Assembly: GCF_006716645.1 (NCBI RefSeq)
Contig: NZ_VFPL01000001.1
Location: forward strand, 2,480,001 to 2,544,000
DNA: 64,000 nt
Direction of reading: 5' to 3'
Origin: Arcticibacter tournemirensis
GTDB taxonomy: Bacteria; Bacteroidota; Bacteroidia; Sphingobacteriales; Sphingobacteriaceae
A program made the position numbers and the translations under genes. The number at the start of each line of letters is the position of its first letter. Positions within the stretch are counted from its first letter, which is position 1. A model generated the notes under the pieces. It worked only from the letters and a program-made list of their open reading frames with translations, was not told the DNA's origin and did no database searches. Positions 18,847-27,689 of this stretch are shown here, piece by piece.

Positions 18847-19272
18847 TTAACCAGGATCAAACTCCACAATCCATTCAATGCCATATTTGTCCCTGAACAT
18901 TGCTGCATAAGTGCCCCAGGGGCTGTCGCCAATAGGGCCTTCTACTTCTCCGCCGGCAGATAGTCCATTGAAAATATTATCTGCCTCTTCCCGGCTTTCG
19001 GCATTCACATATATCTTAGACCTGTTTTCATTTTCGCTTACGCGTCCCATAAATTCGGGAACATCATTGGCAATTAACACATTGTTCCTGCCAAGCGGTA
19101 AGGCGATGTACATTATTTTATTTGCTTCGTTTTCATCAACCTGAAATTCAGGACCCGCCAGATCCTTGTAGCGAATGATTTTTGTAAACTCACCGCCAAA
19201 AACTGATTTGTAAAAGGTGAATGCTTCTTCGGCATTGCCGTTAAAATTGATCCATGGATTGATTGCTCTCAT
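18847..19272 (-). CDS. VOC-family protein (PhnB/glyoxalase-like)
   Basis: A 141-residue protein of the vicinal oxygen chelate fold, recognisable by PWINFNGNAEEAFTFYKSVF and, near the C terminus, SPWGTYAAMFRDKYGIEWIV. This PhnB-like group is widespread and usually without known function. It is convergent with the isomerase gene and stands alone before the AraC regulator gene. A start at 19272 fits the conserved first beta strand. Confidence 0.9.
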   Translation of the reverse strand: MRAINPWINFNGNAEEAFTFYKSVFGGEFTKIIRYKDLAGPEFQVDENEANKIMYIALPLGRNNVLIANDVPEFMGRVSENENRSKIYVNAESREEADNIFNGLSAGGEVEGPIGDSPWGTYAAMFRDKYGIEWIVEFDPG

Positions 19273-19354
19273 AACGATGTATTAAAGTATAGACGCTACG
19301 CATAATCTGCTTTCGCTTCCTAAATATACGATAATATACGATGCAAAGTGCCTA

Positions 19355-20251
19355 TCAGTTAAATGTTTGCCGGAATTCAAGTGGCGACAAACTGGTTTTC
19401 TTCTTAAAAAGCGTACTGAACGATTGTGCATGTTCAAAGCCTAGCGTATAGGCAATTTCACTTATCGATAAGTTTGTTGTCGAGAGTTTTTCCTTCGCCT
19501 TTTCAATGAGCCTCTCATGAATATGCTGCTGCGTGTTCTGCCCTGTATGCATGCGCAGCAGATCGCTCAGGTAGTTTGGAGACAAATTCATGAGTTCAGC
19601 GATGCGCTGTACCGTTAACAGTTCCGGTTGCCTTATCGTACTGCTGTCAAAATATTCGTCAACAAGGCGCTCAAATTTGGCAAGCAGATGATGGTTGTGA
19701 TTTTTCCGGGTGATAAACTGCCGCTCGTAAAACCGATTGGAATAATTGAGCAGCAACTCGATTTGCGACAGGATGATCTCCTGAGTGTATTTATCAATAT
19801 GCAGGCATTCCTTATCGATCTTGTTCAATATGGTAATAAGGTCATCTTCTTCTTCAGCAGAAAGATGCAGCGCCTCATTTACCGCGTAAGAGAAGAAGTT
19901 ATACCGATTGATATTGTTTGCCAGGGGATGGGCCAGCAAAAAGTCGGGATGGAAAACGAGCAGGTAGCCTGATCCGCATTCTACGTTGTTCAGGTCGAGG
20001 TATTGTACCTGGTTAGGTGCAGTAAAGCTCAGAACCCCCTTGTCGTAATCGTAATGTTGCTGACCATATCGTACTTTACCTCTGGCTTCCCTTTTCAGGG
20101 CTACGCAATAAAATCTGTTCACAAAACCTTTCCATACATCATCTTCCAGGAAAACAGTTTCGTCGAGGTTAATCACACTTACCAACGGATGGCGCGGCTC
20201 GGGCAAGGAGAGAAATCGGTGAAATTCTGAGACAGACCTGATGGCATTCAT
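19355..20251 (-). CDS. AraC-family transcriptional regulator
   Basis: A 298-residue regulator with an N-terminal cupin-like sensing region (about 15-180) and a C-terminal AraC helix-turn-helix pair (about 200-298). The second recognition motif ISEIAYTLGFEHAQSFSTLFKKKTS is split here as ISEIAYTLGFEHAQSF and STLFKKKTS and fits the AraC signature. It starts 9 bases after the aldo/keto reductase stop in the same direction, so the two form an operon and the regulator probably controls it. The effector is unknown. Confidence 0.92.
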   Translation of the reverse strand: MNAIRSVSEFHRFLSLPEPRHPLVSVINLDETVFLEDDVWKGFVNRFYCVALKREARGKVRYGQQHYDYDKGVLSFTAPNQVQYLDLNNVECGSGYLLVFHPDFLLAHPLANNINRYNFFSYAVNEALHLSAEEEDDLITILNKIDKECLHIDKYTQEIILSQIELLLNYSNRFYERQFITRKNHNHHLLAKFERLVDEYFDSSTIRQPELLTVQRIAELMNLSPNYLSDLLRMHTGQNTQQHIHERLIEKAKEKLSTTNLSISEIAYTLGFEHAQSFSTLFKKKTSLSPLEFRQTFN

Positions 20252-20260
20252 AATGCTAAT

Positions 20261-21265
20261 TTAATCAATTAACCCCATACTAAACTCATCGTAAGGATTA
20301 CCTGTATCAGTACCAAGGGGCACAATGCTTTCGAGTTTCGACAGATCAGCTTCGTTTAGTTCAATTTCGCCAGCCGCTATGTTTTGCTCCAGATACTTTC
20401 TTCGTTTGGTACCCGGAATAGGGACGATGCCCTTATTTATAATCCATGCCAGCGCCAACTGTGATGCGGTTATTTTTTTCTCTTCAGCCATTACCTCAAT
20501 GGCTTTAACCAACTCAATATTCCTGTAAAAGTGAGCCTCCTGGAAACGGGGAATTGCCCGGCGAAAATCATTTTCCGGCAGGTCATCGATGGTTCGGATC
20601 TGTCCGGATAAAAAACCACGTCCTAATGGCGAATAAGCGACAAAACCTATCCCAAGTTCCTTCAGGGTATTCAGTATGCTGCGTTCTTCTGCTGTACGCT
20701 CAAATAAAGAATATTCACTTTGTACCGCCGTAATGGGGTGTACTGCGTGAGCTCTTTTAACCGTTTCAGACGATACTTCCGACAGTCCGAGATAACCCAC
20801 TTTTCCTTCCTTCACCAGCCCGCTCATCGCCTCAACGGTTTCTTCGATGGGCGTGTTTTTATCAAGCCTGTGCATATAGTACAGGTCAATATACTCCGTG
20901 TTAAGATTTTTAAGAGATCGTTCCACCGCTTTTCTTACATATTCTTTTTTGCCGTTAATCGCCCAGGTCACTTTGTTGTTATCATCTATTTCCCAGCCGA
21001 ACTTTGTGGCGATAATATATTTGTCCCTGTTACCTTGTATTGCCTTCGCAATCAACTGCTCATTTTTGAATGGGCCGTACAAATCGGCAGTATCCAAGAA
21101 ATTGCCACCTAATTCGAGCGATCGGTGAATGGTGGCAATAGCTTCCTGCTCATCTGCCTCTCCATACATATTTCCTTCTTCAAAACCTGTCATACCCATA
21201 CAGCCCAAACCTATGATTGGTACAACGGGGCCTTCGCTTCCTATATTTATTTTTTTCATTGCCAT
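20261..21265 (-). CDS. Aldo/keto reductase
   Basis: A 334-residue NADPH-dependent aldo/keto reductase. Motifs: GLGCMGMTGF near the N terminus, the catalytic-region block GGNFLDTADLYGPFKNEQL with D and Y, DLYYMHRLD, and the cofactor region IPIPGTKRRKYLEQN split as IPGTKRRKYLEQN. These place it near the YajO/Tas-type AKR13-like enzymes. The AraC regulator gene follows in the same operon. Substrate is not predictable; this group reduces many aldehydes. Confidence 0.93.
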   Translation of the reverse strand: MAMKKINIGSEGPVVPIIGLGCMGMTGFEEGNMYGEADEQEAIATIHRSLELGGNFLDTADLYGPFKNEQLIAKAIQGNRDKYIIATKFGWEIDDNNKVTWAINGKKEYVRKAVERSLKNLNTEYIDLYYMHRLDKNTPIEETVEAMSGLVKEGKVGYLGLSEVSSETVKRAHAVHPITAVQSEYSLFERTAEERSILNTLKELGIGFVAYSPLGRGFLSGQIRTIDDLPENDFRRAIPRFQEAHFYRNIELVKAIEVMAEEKKITASQLALAWIINKGIVPIPGTKRRKYLEQNIAAGEIELNEADLSKLESIVPLGTDTGNPYDEFSMGLID

Positions 21266-21685
21266 GCTATTAATTTTAATAGTTCAAAGTTCGCTAAGAA
21301 CACTTTAATGGCTGTATGCAAAGCCCTGAAAGTTGTATGCAAATCAAGGATGGGTTAATTCTTGAAGCGACTCCATCTTCAATTTAAGGTTACCAGCTTT
21401 CCTGATTTTATTAATTATCCTGGATACGGACAAAGGGAGAGGGAAGCAGAACCCAAAGTAACAATATAATCAGGTGAATGCCTGGGATATTTATTAGTCT
21501 TTTCCGTAAGAAGTAGTACATTGCATCTATTATAAACATTGTATGTTAAATCCTAAGCTTAACGAACCTCTATCGACTTCATGCGCTTTCTCTCGTTTAT
21601 TTACCTCTTAGTCTACAACTTTACGGATTGATCCCAAGTATTCCGCTTGATCCTCTTTTTTTAGGACACCGAATTAATTAGAATC
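21266..21685. other. Gene-free stretch
   Basis: About 420 bases between the aldo/keto reductase start and the candidate small RNA. No ORF with coding character, repeat or terminator was found. The first part should hold the promoter of the aldo/keto reductase-araC operon. Confidence 0.5.
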
Positions 21686-21766
21686 AAAAAAAAGGTCAGA
21701 CACAATTAATATGTCTGACCCTACATCTACCTATGAAAAATGTTGCCTTGGGGCAGCAACAATTAC
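21686..21766 (-). ncRNA. Candidate small RNA of about 80 nt with own terminator
   Basis: On the minus strand a transcript could start near 21766, behind a Bacteroidota-type -7 element CATATTTG (21772-21779; consensus TAnnTTTG), and end at a strong terminator: stem GGTCAGACA/TGTCTGACC at 21694-21720 followed by eight U at 21686-21693. A second hairpin, GTTGC and GCAAC around a GC-rich loop, lies near the 5' end (21742-21760). No ORF fills it. The preceding gene on this strand has its own terminator at 21852-21887, so this terminator must serve a separate transcript. No known RNA family was recognised. Confidence 0.5.
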
Positions 21767-21851
21767 TGATACAAATATGCACGCATCGCAGGTAGAAAAA
21801 AATGATCGTCATTTGAAAAAAACATGATCGTAATCATTAAGGGCATAAAAA

Positions 21852-21887
21852 CAAAAAAACCGGTCGTTTTATATTAAAACTGACCGG
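21852..21887 (-). terminator. Intrinsic terminator of the 78-residue membrane protein gene
   Basis: On the minus strand the arms CCGGTC and GACCGG, continued by GTTTTA and TAAAAC with one unpaired base, are followed by a run of seven U. It lies 26 bases after the stop codon at 21913. Confidence 0.88.
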
Positions 21888-21912
21888 CATGGAATCATCA
21901 AAAAGAGAATGT

Positions 21913-22149
21913 CTAGTCGTGTCCTTCTACTTTAACTATCTTATTATATATCCCCAGCAGCAAAAATGGTGCGGCCCATTGCCCAACAAATAATGCTGTA
22001 TGTTTTTTGCCGAGGCATTTAAGGGTAAGGGAAACTCCCATTGATGCGAGAGATGCCCATAAAAATACATCAGACGGAACCTTTGCTGTCTGTTCTTCAA
22101 TAGCTGTTGCTACTTTACCTTCGCTGTGTTGCGGATTGAAATTTGCCAT
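21913..22149 (-). CDS. Small two-helix membrane protein of unknown function
   Basis: A 78-residue protein with a polar N terminus (MANFNPQHSEGKVATAIEEQ), two hydrophobic helices at about residues 26-43 and 50-68, and a short charged tail KVEGHD. No family was recognised, though small proteins of this shape are common in Bacteroidota. It is divergent from the GlgE operon, across a 184-base gap, and has its own terminator, so it is probably a single-gene transcript. That terminator supports it being a real gene. Confidence 0.7.
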   Translation of the reverse strand: MANFNPQHSEGKVATAIEEQTAKVPSDVFLWASLASMGVSLTLKCLGKKHTALFVGQWAAPFLLLGIYNKIVKVEGHD

Positions 22150-22333
22150 AATCGTTTTTCTTATTAGATGTATTCTTTTAACATCACTATACAGATATTG
22201 TTGGCTGTTTTTTCATTTAATGGAAGATGGCACAACTTGATTCTGAATTGCTTCATTTAATATTCATTCAAACTTTTCAGTCTTAAACGGGGTTGTGAAA
22301 ATAATACTTCATTAAAATTGAAAATCTACCTGT

Positions 22334-24286
22334 ATGATTCAATCTAATGGCAGAAAGAGAGTTGTTATTTCCAACGTTTCCCCCCAGATAGAAGGCGGGC
22401 AGTATCCTGCAAAAGCAGTAGAAAATGAAACTATAACCGTTTCGGCTGATGTGTTCAGTGACGGACACGATGAAATAGATGCCCGGGTGTTGTTCAAGCA
22501 TCAGGATGAACAGGAATGGAGCTCAGCGTCCATGGCCTTCACTGTAAATGACCGCTGGGTGGCTGTATTGAAGTTGGAAACCACGGGGTTTTATCAGTTT
22601 AAAGTTCAGGGCTGGGTAGATCATTTCACTACCTGGCAAAAAGGGCTTCAAAAAAAGTACGAAGCGGGACAGGATGTAAACGTAGAACTTCAGATAGGAG
22701 CCGGTCTGATCCGGCAAGCAGCTGAATATGCAGCTGACTCCGATAAGGTTGAATTGTTAAATTACCATGCCGGGTTGCAGACGCAAGGCGACACTGCCTC
22801 AGCAGTATTGACGGCTCTAAGCGGGGAGCTGAGTGCGGTAATGAGAAGGTACAGGGATGAAGATCTTGTAAGCACATATCCTCAAACCATGTTGATAGAG
22901 GTTGAAAGGAAGAAAGCAGCATTTAGTACATGGTATGAACTTTTCCCGCGTTCAGCAGCTCCCGAGCCGGGTAAGCACGGTACCTTTAACGATGTTAAAA
23001 AATTGCTGCCAAGGGTTGCGAAGATGGGCTTCGATGTATTGTATTTTCCTCCTATACATCCGATCGGCGAAAAGAACCGCAAGGGGAAAAACAATACCCT
23101 GACGCCGGGATCGGAAGATCCGGGTTCGCCATGGGCAATAGGCAACCGTACCGGCGGACATAAAGCGATTCATCCTCAGCTGGGCACTCTTGCTGATTTT
23201 AAGAGCCTTGTAAAAGAGGCCAAAAAGCTCAATATTGAGGTTGCAATGGACATCGCATACCAGTGCGCGCCCGATCATCCCTATGTTAAAGAACATCCGC
23301 AATGGTTCAGGTGGCGGCCCGACGGGTCTGTTCAATATGCAGAGAACCCTCCCAAGAAATATGAGGATATTCTTCCGATAAACTTCGAAACGGAGGATTG
23401 GGAGAACCTTTGGAAGGAGCTGAAAAGTTTGGTGGACTACTGGATCGCTCAGGGAGTGACTATCTTCAGGATCGATAATCCGCATACCAAGGCTTTTTCC
23501 TTCTGGGAATGGATGATCCGTGAAGTTAGAAAGACCAATCCCGATGTTATATTTCTGGCAGAAGCCTTTACCCGTCCTCTGCTCATGGAAAGGCTCGCAA
23601 AGGCTGGTTTTAACCAGTCGTATACGTATTTCACCTGGAGGAATACGAAATATGAGCTGGAAGAGTATATGAGGGAGCTGACCAAAACCGATATGCGATA
23701 TATATTCCGTCCGAACTTTTGGCCAAACACTCCCGATATCCTTTCTCCTTTTCTGAGCTGGGGAGGGGAGAATGCTCATATCCTCCGGTTGGTACTGGCG
23801 GCTACACTTTCTTCGAGTTATGGGATTTACGGGCCGGTGTATGAGTTTTGCGTCAATACGCCCCATCCGGGAAAGGAAGAGTATACCGATAATGAGAAAT
23901 ATGAAATTAAGCACTGGGACTGGGATCAGTACACCCGCATAAAGGAGATAATCGCCAGAGTAAATATTATACGGAAAAACAACCCCGCACTGCACACTAC
24001 CTGGAACCTTGAATTTGCAGAAAGTAGCAGTGATCAAATTATTTGTTACGGGAAGGCCGATCCCGAATCGAAGAATAACCTCATTGTAGTGGTTAACCTC
24101 GATCCTTATAATACTCATGGTGCTCACGTGAAAATACCCCTGTGGCAACTGGGTATCAGGCCCGGCGTTCCATATACAGTGCGCGACTTGTTAAGCGGAA
24201 GCAGGTACCGCTGGCAGGATGAGTGGAATTATGTTCAGCTTAATCCTTACGAAATGCCTGCGCATATTTTTAGAGTTGAACAATAA
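22334..24286 (+). CDS. glgE: Alpha-1,4-glucan:maltose-1-phosphate maltosyltransferase
   Basis: GlgE (650 residues, normal length) transfers maltose from maltose-1-phosphate to the end of an alpha-1,4-glucan. An N-terminal domain is followed by a GH13 barrel. The nucleophile is D381 (FRIDNPHTK), the acid/base E410 (FLAEAFTRP) and the third acidic residue D468 (NTPDIL); their spacing of 29 and 87 agrees with that in Streptomyces GlgE. It opens a three-gene operon with the trehalose synthase/maltokinase and the branching enzyme, which supplies its substrate and branches its product. The translation start at 22334 is the first ATG before the conserved N-terminal region. Confidence 0.95.
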   Translation: MIQSNGRKRVVISNVSPQIEGGQYPAKAVENETITVSADVFSDGHDEIDARVLFKHQDEQEWSSASMAFTVNDRWVAVLKLETTGFYQFKVQGWVDHFTTWQKGLQKKYEAGQDVNVELQIGAGLIRQAAEYAADSDKVELLNYHAGLQTQGDTASAVLTALSGELSAVMRRYRDEDLVSTYPQTMLIEVERKKAAFSTWYELFPRSAAPEPGKHGTFNDVKKLLPRVAKMGFDVLYFPPIHPIGEKNRKGKNNTLTPGSEDPGSPWAIGNRTGGHKAIHPQLGTLADFKSLVKEAKKLNIEVAMDIAYQCAPDHPYVKEHPQWFRWRPDGSVQYAENPPKKYEDILPINFETEDWENLWKELKSLVDYWIAQGVTIFRIDNPHTKAFSFWEWMIREVRKTNPDVIFLAEAFTRPLLMERLAKAGFNQSYTYFTWRNTKYELEEYMRELTKTDMRYIFRPNFWPNTPDILSPFLSWGGENAHILRLVLAATLSSSYGIYGPVYEFCVNTPHPGKEEYTDNEKYEIKHWDWDQYTRIKEIIARVNIIRKNNPALHTTWNLEFAESSSDQIICYGKADPESKNNLIVVVNLDPYNTHGAHVKIPLWQLGIRPGVPYTVRDLLSGSRYRWQDEWNYVQLNPYEMPAHIFRVEQ

Positions 24287-24303
24287 ATCTAACCTGTTTT
24301 AAC

Positions 24304-27300
24304 ATGCCCGAAATAAGCACAAAACTCGACGATAAACTTCACTGGTATAAAGATGCCATAATCTATGAATTACACATTAAGGCGTTCAGAGATGGTAACT
24401 GCGATGGAATAGGAGACTTTAAAGGTTTGATGGAGAAACTGGATTATCTTCAGGACCTTGGTGTAACAGCAATATGGCTTCTCCCGTTTTATCCATCGCC
24501 CTTAAAAGATGATGGTTACGATATTGCCGATTATTATCATATCAATCCGTCATACGGAGACATCAGAGAATTCAGGCAGTTTCTGAAGGAGGCTCATAAA
24601 AGAAATCTGAAAGTCATTACCGAACTGGTAATTAATCATACTTCTGATCAGCATCCATGGTTTCAGCGGGCAAGAAAGGCACCGAAAGGGTCTTCTCACC
24701 GCAACTACTATGTTTGGACAGATGATCCTCATCAGTATAAAGATGCACGTATAATATTTCAGGACTTTGAAGCTTCGAACTGGAGCTGGGACCCGGTGGC
24801 TAAACAGTATTACTGGCACCGGTTCTTTTTTCATCAGCCCGACCTGAATTACGATAATCCCGAAGTGCAGGAGGAAGTGTTTAAAATGATAAATTACTGG
24901 TGTAAGATGGGCGTAGACGGCTTCAGGCTGGATGCTGTCCCTTATCTTTTTGAACGCGACGGAACCAATTGCGAGAACCTTCCCGAAACGCATGCCTTCC
25001 TGAAAAAGCTAAGGAAATATGTCGACGATAATTTCCCCGGGACATTGTTGCTTGCTGAAGCAAATATGTGGCCTGAAGATTCGGCGGCTTATTTTGGCGA
25101 CGGCGACGAGTGTCAGATGAACTATCATTTTCCGGTGATGCCCCGCATGTTCATGGCCCTTCAGATGGAGGACCGTTATCCGCTGACGGATATTTTCGAT
25201 CAGACACCGCAGATACCAGATACCTGCCAATGGGCGATATTCCTGCGTAATCATGACGAGCTGACGCTCGAGATGGTAACAGACGAAGAGCGGGATTATA
25301 TGTATAAGGTGTATGTAAAAGACCCGAAGGCTCGCATTAATCTGGGAATCCGACACCGGCTTGCCCCCCTGATGGAAAATGACCGTAAAAAGATTGAGCT
25401 GCTTAATTCGCTGCTGTTTACTCTGCCTGGTACGCCGGTGGTCTATTACGGCGATGAAATAGGCATGGGCGATAACTTTTACCTGGGCGACCGCGACGGA
25501 GTGCGCACACCGATGCAATGGGGCGCCGACCGTAACGCTGGCTTTTCTCAGGCGAATCCTCAACGGCTATATCTGCCTCTGATCCTTGACCCGCAGTTTC
25601 ATTACGGTTCGGTAAACGTAGAGATACAGTCGCGCAATACATCTTCTCTGTTGTGGTGGACCAAGCGTATCATCAGCATGAGGAAGAAATACAGAGCATT
25701 CAGCAGAGGAGATATGAAATTTGTCGATTCTGAAAATGCCAAGGTACTTTCCTTTACCCGTACTTACGGTGATGAAATAATACTGGTAATAGCCAACCTT
25801 TCAAGGTTCTCGCAGGCGGTAGAGCTGGATCTCGATGCCTATACCGGTTACGTTCCGGTGGAGATTTTTAGCAGGAACCATTTTCCTATAGTGAAAGATG
25901 CGAATCCCTATTTCGTTACGCTGGGGGCTTATTCCTGCCAGTGCTTCCTGCTTCAGAAAGAACGACCCGAGCTGCTTGAGCAACAAACCAGGCATGTACT
26001 CGAGCTGGAGCGATGGAAAGATCTGGTGGAACCTTCGAACCTTGAACAACTGGAAAATTCTATCCTTCCTACGTACCTTATGAAGATGAGGTGGTTTGGT
26101 GGAAAAAGCCGTGGGGTAGAGCGAATCGCTGTTACAGATCATGGTATAGTGCCTCATGAGGATATGAGTATTATCTTTTTGTTAATAGAAGTTTCTTATC
26201 AGAGCGGTCTGCCCGACACGTATCAGTTACCTGTTGCTTTTGGACGAGGCGACTTCTCTTACAGGGTAAAGGAAACGTGTCCTCAGTCTGTTATATCGGG
26301 AATAAGTGTTGCCGGCGAAGAAGGGGTTCTATATGACGCTATTTATGGTCTTGATCTTCAGATGGCTATTATAAAACGAATGGCTACTAACCACGATGCC
26401 GGTTTAAGGACCAGTGAGATCGATTTTTCGGGGAACAAGTTGCTGAGGAAGTATGTTCAGGAGCACGATAAGATTAAGCCGAGGGTATTGTCCGCTGAAC
26501 AAAGCAATACCTCAATTACTTACGATAATTTGTTCTTCCTTAAAATATACAGGAAGGTTGATTTGGCCATTAATCCCGATCTGGAAATAACTCACTTTCT
26601 TACAAAACATGCCAGATTCAAGCACATACCGGCCTTTGTTGGGGCTATAGAATGGAAATTCAGTAAGGGAACGATGGTGTTGGGTATGATGCAGGAGATG
26701 GTAAAGAGCAATAGTGACGCCTGGGAATATATGCTTGATCGTCTCAACGATTTTAATGATAAGATCCTCACGCATAGCGATCCATCCATCCTCACTAAAG
26801 ATCTGAAAGGGAGCTTGCTTGAGCCGGTTGTTTATGAAGATGTTCCGGAGAATATCAAGGAGCTGCTGGAAGGATCAGTTGCTGAAGGCTGCCGGTTGCT
26901 TGGCATACGCACTGGTCAGATGCACCTGGCGCTGGCATCGGGAAAGGATCTTGATGCATTCAAACCTGAGGAGTATTCGCTTCATTACCAGAGATCGGTG
27001 TTTTCTTCATTACAGACGCTGGTGCGTGCCACATTCCAAAGTCTCAACCGCAATTTGAAGAAACTTCCTGCCGATGTCAGAGAGGAGGCTGTTTCGCTAT
27101 TAGGCATGAAGGAACAGATTTTGACCGTATTGAAACGGATATATAGCAGGAAGATTGATGTTACCAAGATCCGCATTCATGGCGATTATCATCTGGGACA
27201 GGTGCTGTACACCGGGAAAGATTTTATAATTCTCGATTTTGAAGGTGAGCCGGCACGCAGCTACAGCGAACGGCGTTTAAAATATTCACCCTTAAGGGAC

Positions 27301-27645
27301 GTAGCTGGTATGATCCGCTCCTTTCACTATGCTGCATATGGCAGCTTATTTCTTGATAATCAAATTCGCCGGGAAGACATTGCAAAGCTGTTGCCTTTTG
27401 TGGAACAGTGGTATCATTACATGAGCGGCTTCTTTATGCATGCTTATCTCGACGAGGTTCGGGGCTCACATTTTATACCTGAGGATAAGGATGATCTTGA
27501 AATCCTGCTGCAAACTTTCCTGTTACAGAAAGCTATTTATGAACTTAATTACGAACTGAATAACCGCCCGAATTGGGTGATTGTACCACTGCGGGGAATT
27601 AAAGCGATATTGGCATTTAGTAAAACTGCGGCTGTCAATAAATAG
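24304..27645 (+). CDS. treS: Trehalose synthase fused to maltokinase (TreS-Pep2/Mak)
   Basis: An 1113-residue bifunctional enzyme. Residues about 10-560 are trehalose synthase (GH13), which interconverts trehalose and maltose, with D210 (GFRLDAVPYLFERDG), E252 (LLAEANMWPED) and D318 (FLRNHDELTLE). Residues about 590-1100 are a maltokinase with an aminoglycoside-kinase-like fold: KIYRK in the ATP-binding lobe, the catalytic motif IHGDYHLGQ with D961 and the metal motif DFEGEP with D978. It therefore turns trehalose into maltose-1-phosphate, the GlgE donor. The gene lies 17 bases after glgE and 44 bases before glgB. This fusion is known from several bacterial groups. Confidence 0.95.
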   Translation: MPEISTKLDDKLHWYKDAIIYELHIKAFRDGNCDGIGDFKGLMEKLDYLQDLGVTAIWLLPFYPSPLKDDGYDIADYYHINPSYGDIREFRQFLKEAHKRNLKVITELVINHTSDQHPWFQRARKAPKGSSHRNYYVWTDDPHQYKDARIIFQDFEASNWSWDPVAKQYYWHRFFFHQPDLNYDNPEVQEEVFKMINYWCKMGVDGFRLDAVPYLFERDGTNCENLPETHAFLKKLRKYVDDNFPGTLLLAEANMWPEDSAAYFGDGDECQMNYHFPVMPRMFMALQMEDRYPLTDIFDQTPQIPDTCQWAIFLRNHDELTLEMVTDEERDYMYKVYVKDPKARINLGIRHRLAPLMENDRKKIELLNSLLFTLPGTPVVYYGDEIGMGDNFYLGDRDGVRTPMQWGADRNAGFSQANPQRLYLPLILDPQFHYGSVNVEIQSRNTSSLLWWTKRIISMRKKYRAFSRGDMKFVDSENAKVLSFTRTYGDEIILVIANLSRFSQAVELDLDAYTGYVPVEIFSRNHFPIVKDANPYFVTLGAYSCQCFLLQKERPELLEQQTRHVLELERWKDLVEPSNLEQLENSILPTYLMKMRWFGGKSRGVERIAVTDHGIVPHEDMSIIFLLIEVSYQSGLPDTYQLPVAFGRGDFSYRVKETCPQSVISGISVAGEEGVLYDAIYGLDLQMAIIKRMATNHDAGLRTSEIDFSGNKLLRKYVQEHDKIKPRVLSAEQSNTSITYDNLFFLKIYRKVDLAINPDLEITHFLTKHARFKHIPAFVGAIEWKFSKGTMVLGMMQEMVKSNSDAWEYMLDRLNDFNDKILTHSDPSILTKDLKGSLLEPVVYEDVPENIKELLEGSVAEGCRLLGIRTGQMHLALASGKDLDAFKPEEYSLHYQRSVFSSLQTLVRATFQSLNRNLKKLPADVREEAVSLLGMKEQILTVLKRIYSRKIDVTKIRIHGDYHLGQVLYTGKDFIILDFEGEPARSYSERRLKYSPLRDVAGMIRSFHYAAYGSLFLDNQIRREDIAKLLPFVEQWYHYMSGFFMHAYLDEVRGSHFIPEDKDDLEILLQTFLLQKAIYELNYELNNRPNWVIVPLRGIKAILAFSKTAAVNK

Positions 27646-27689
27646 AGCCGGTAACTACGTATAATTTACACGTATAACTTATAACATAC

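Noticed and set aside
21361-21680. Possible hidden gene in the long gap upstream of the aldo/keto reductase
   Set aside because: Stops occur in all frames at short intervals and no frame has signal, domain or conserved look.
22952-24148. A 398-codon open frame on the minus strand inside glgE
   Set aside because: It lies opposite a gene with complete GH13 motifs, has no family features, and its composition is that of an antisense frame.
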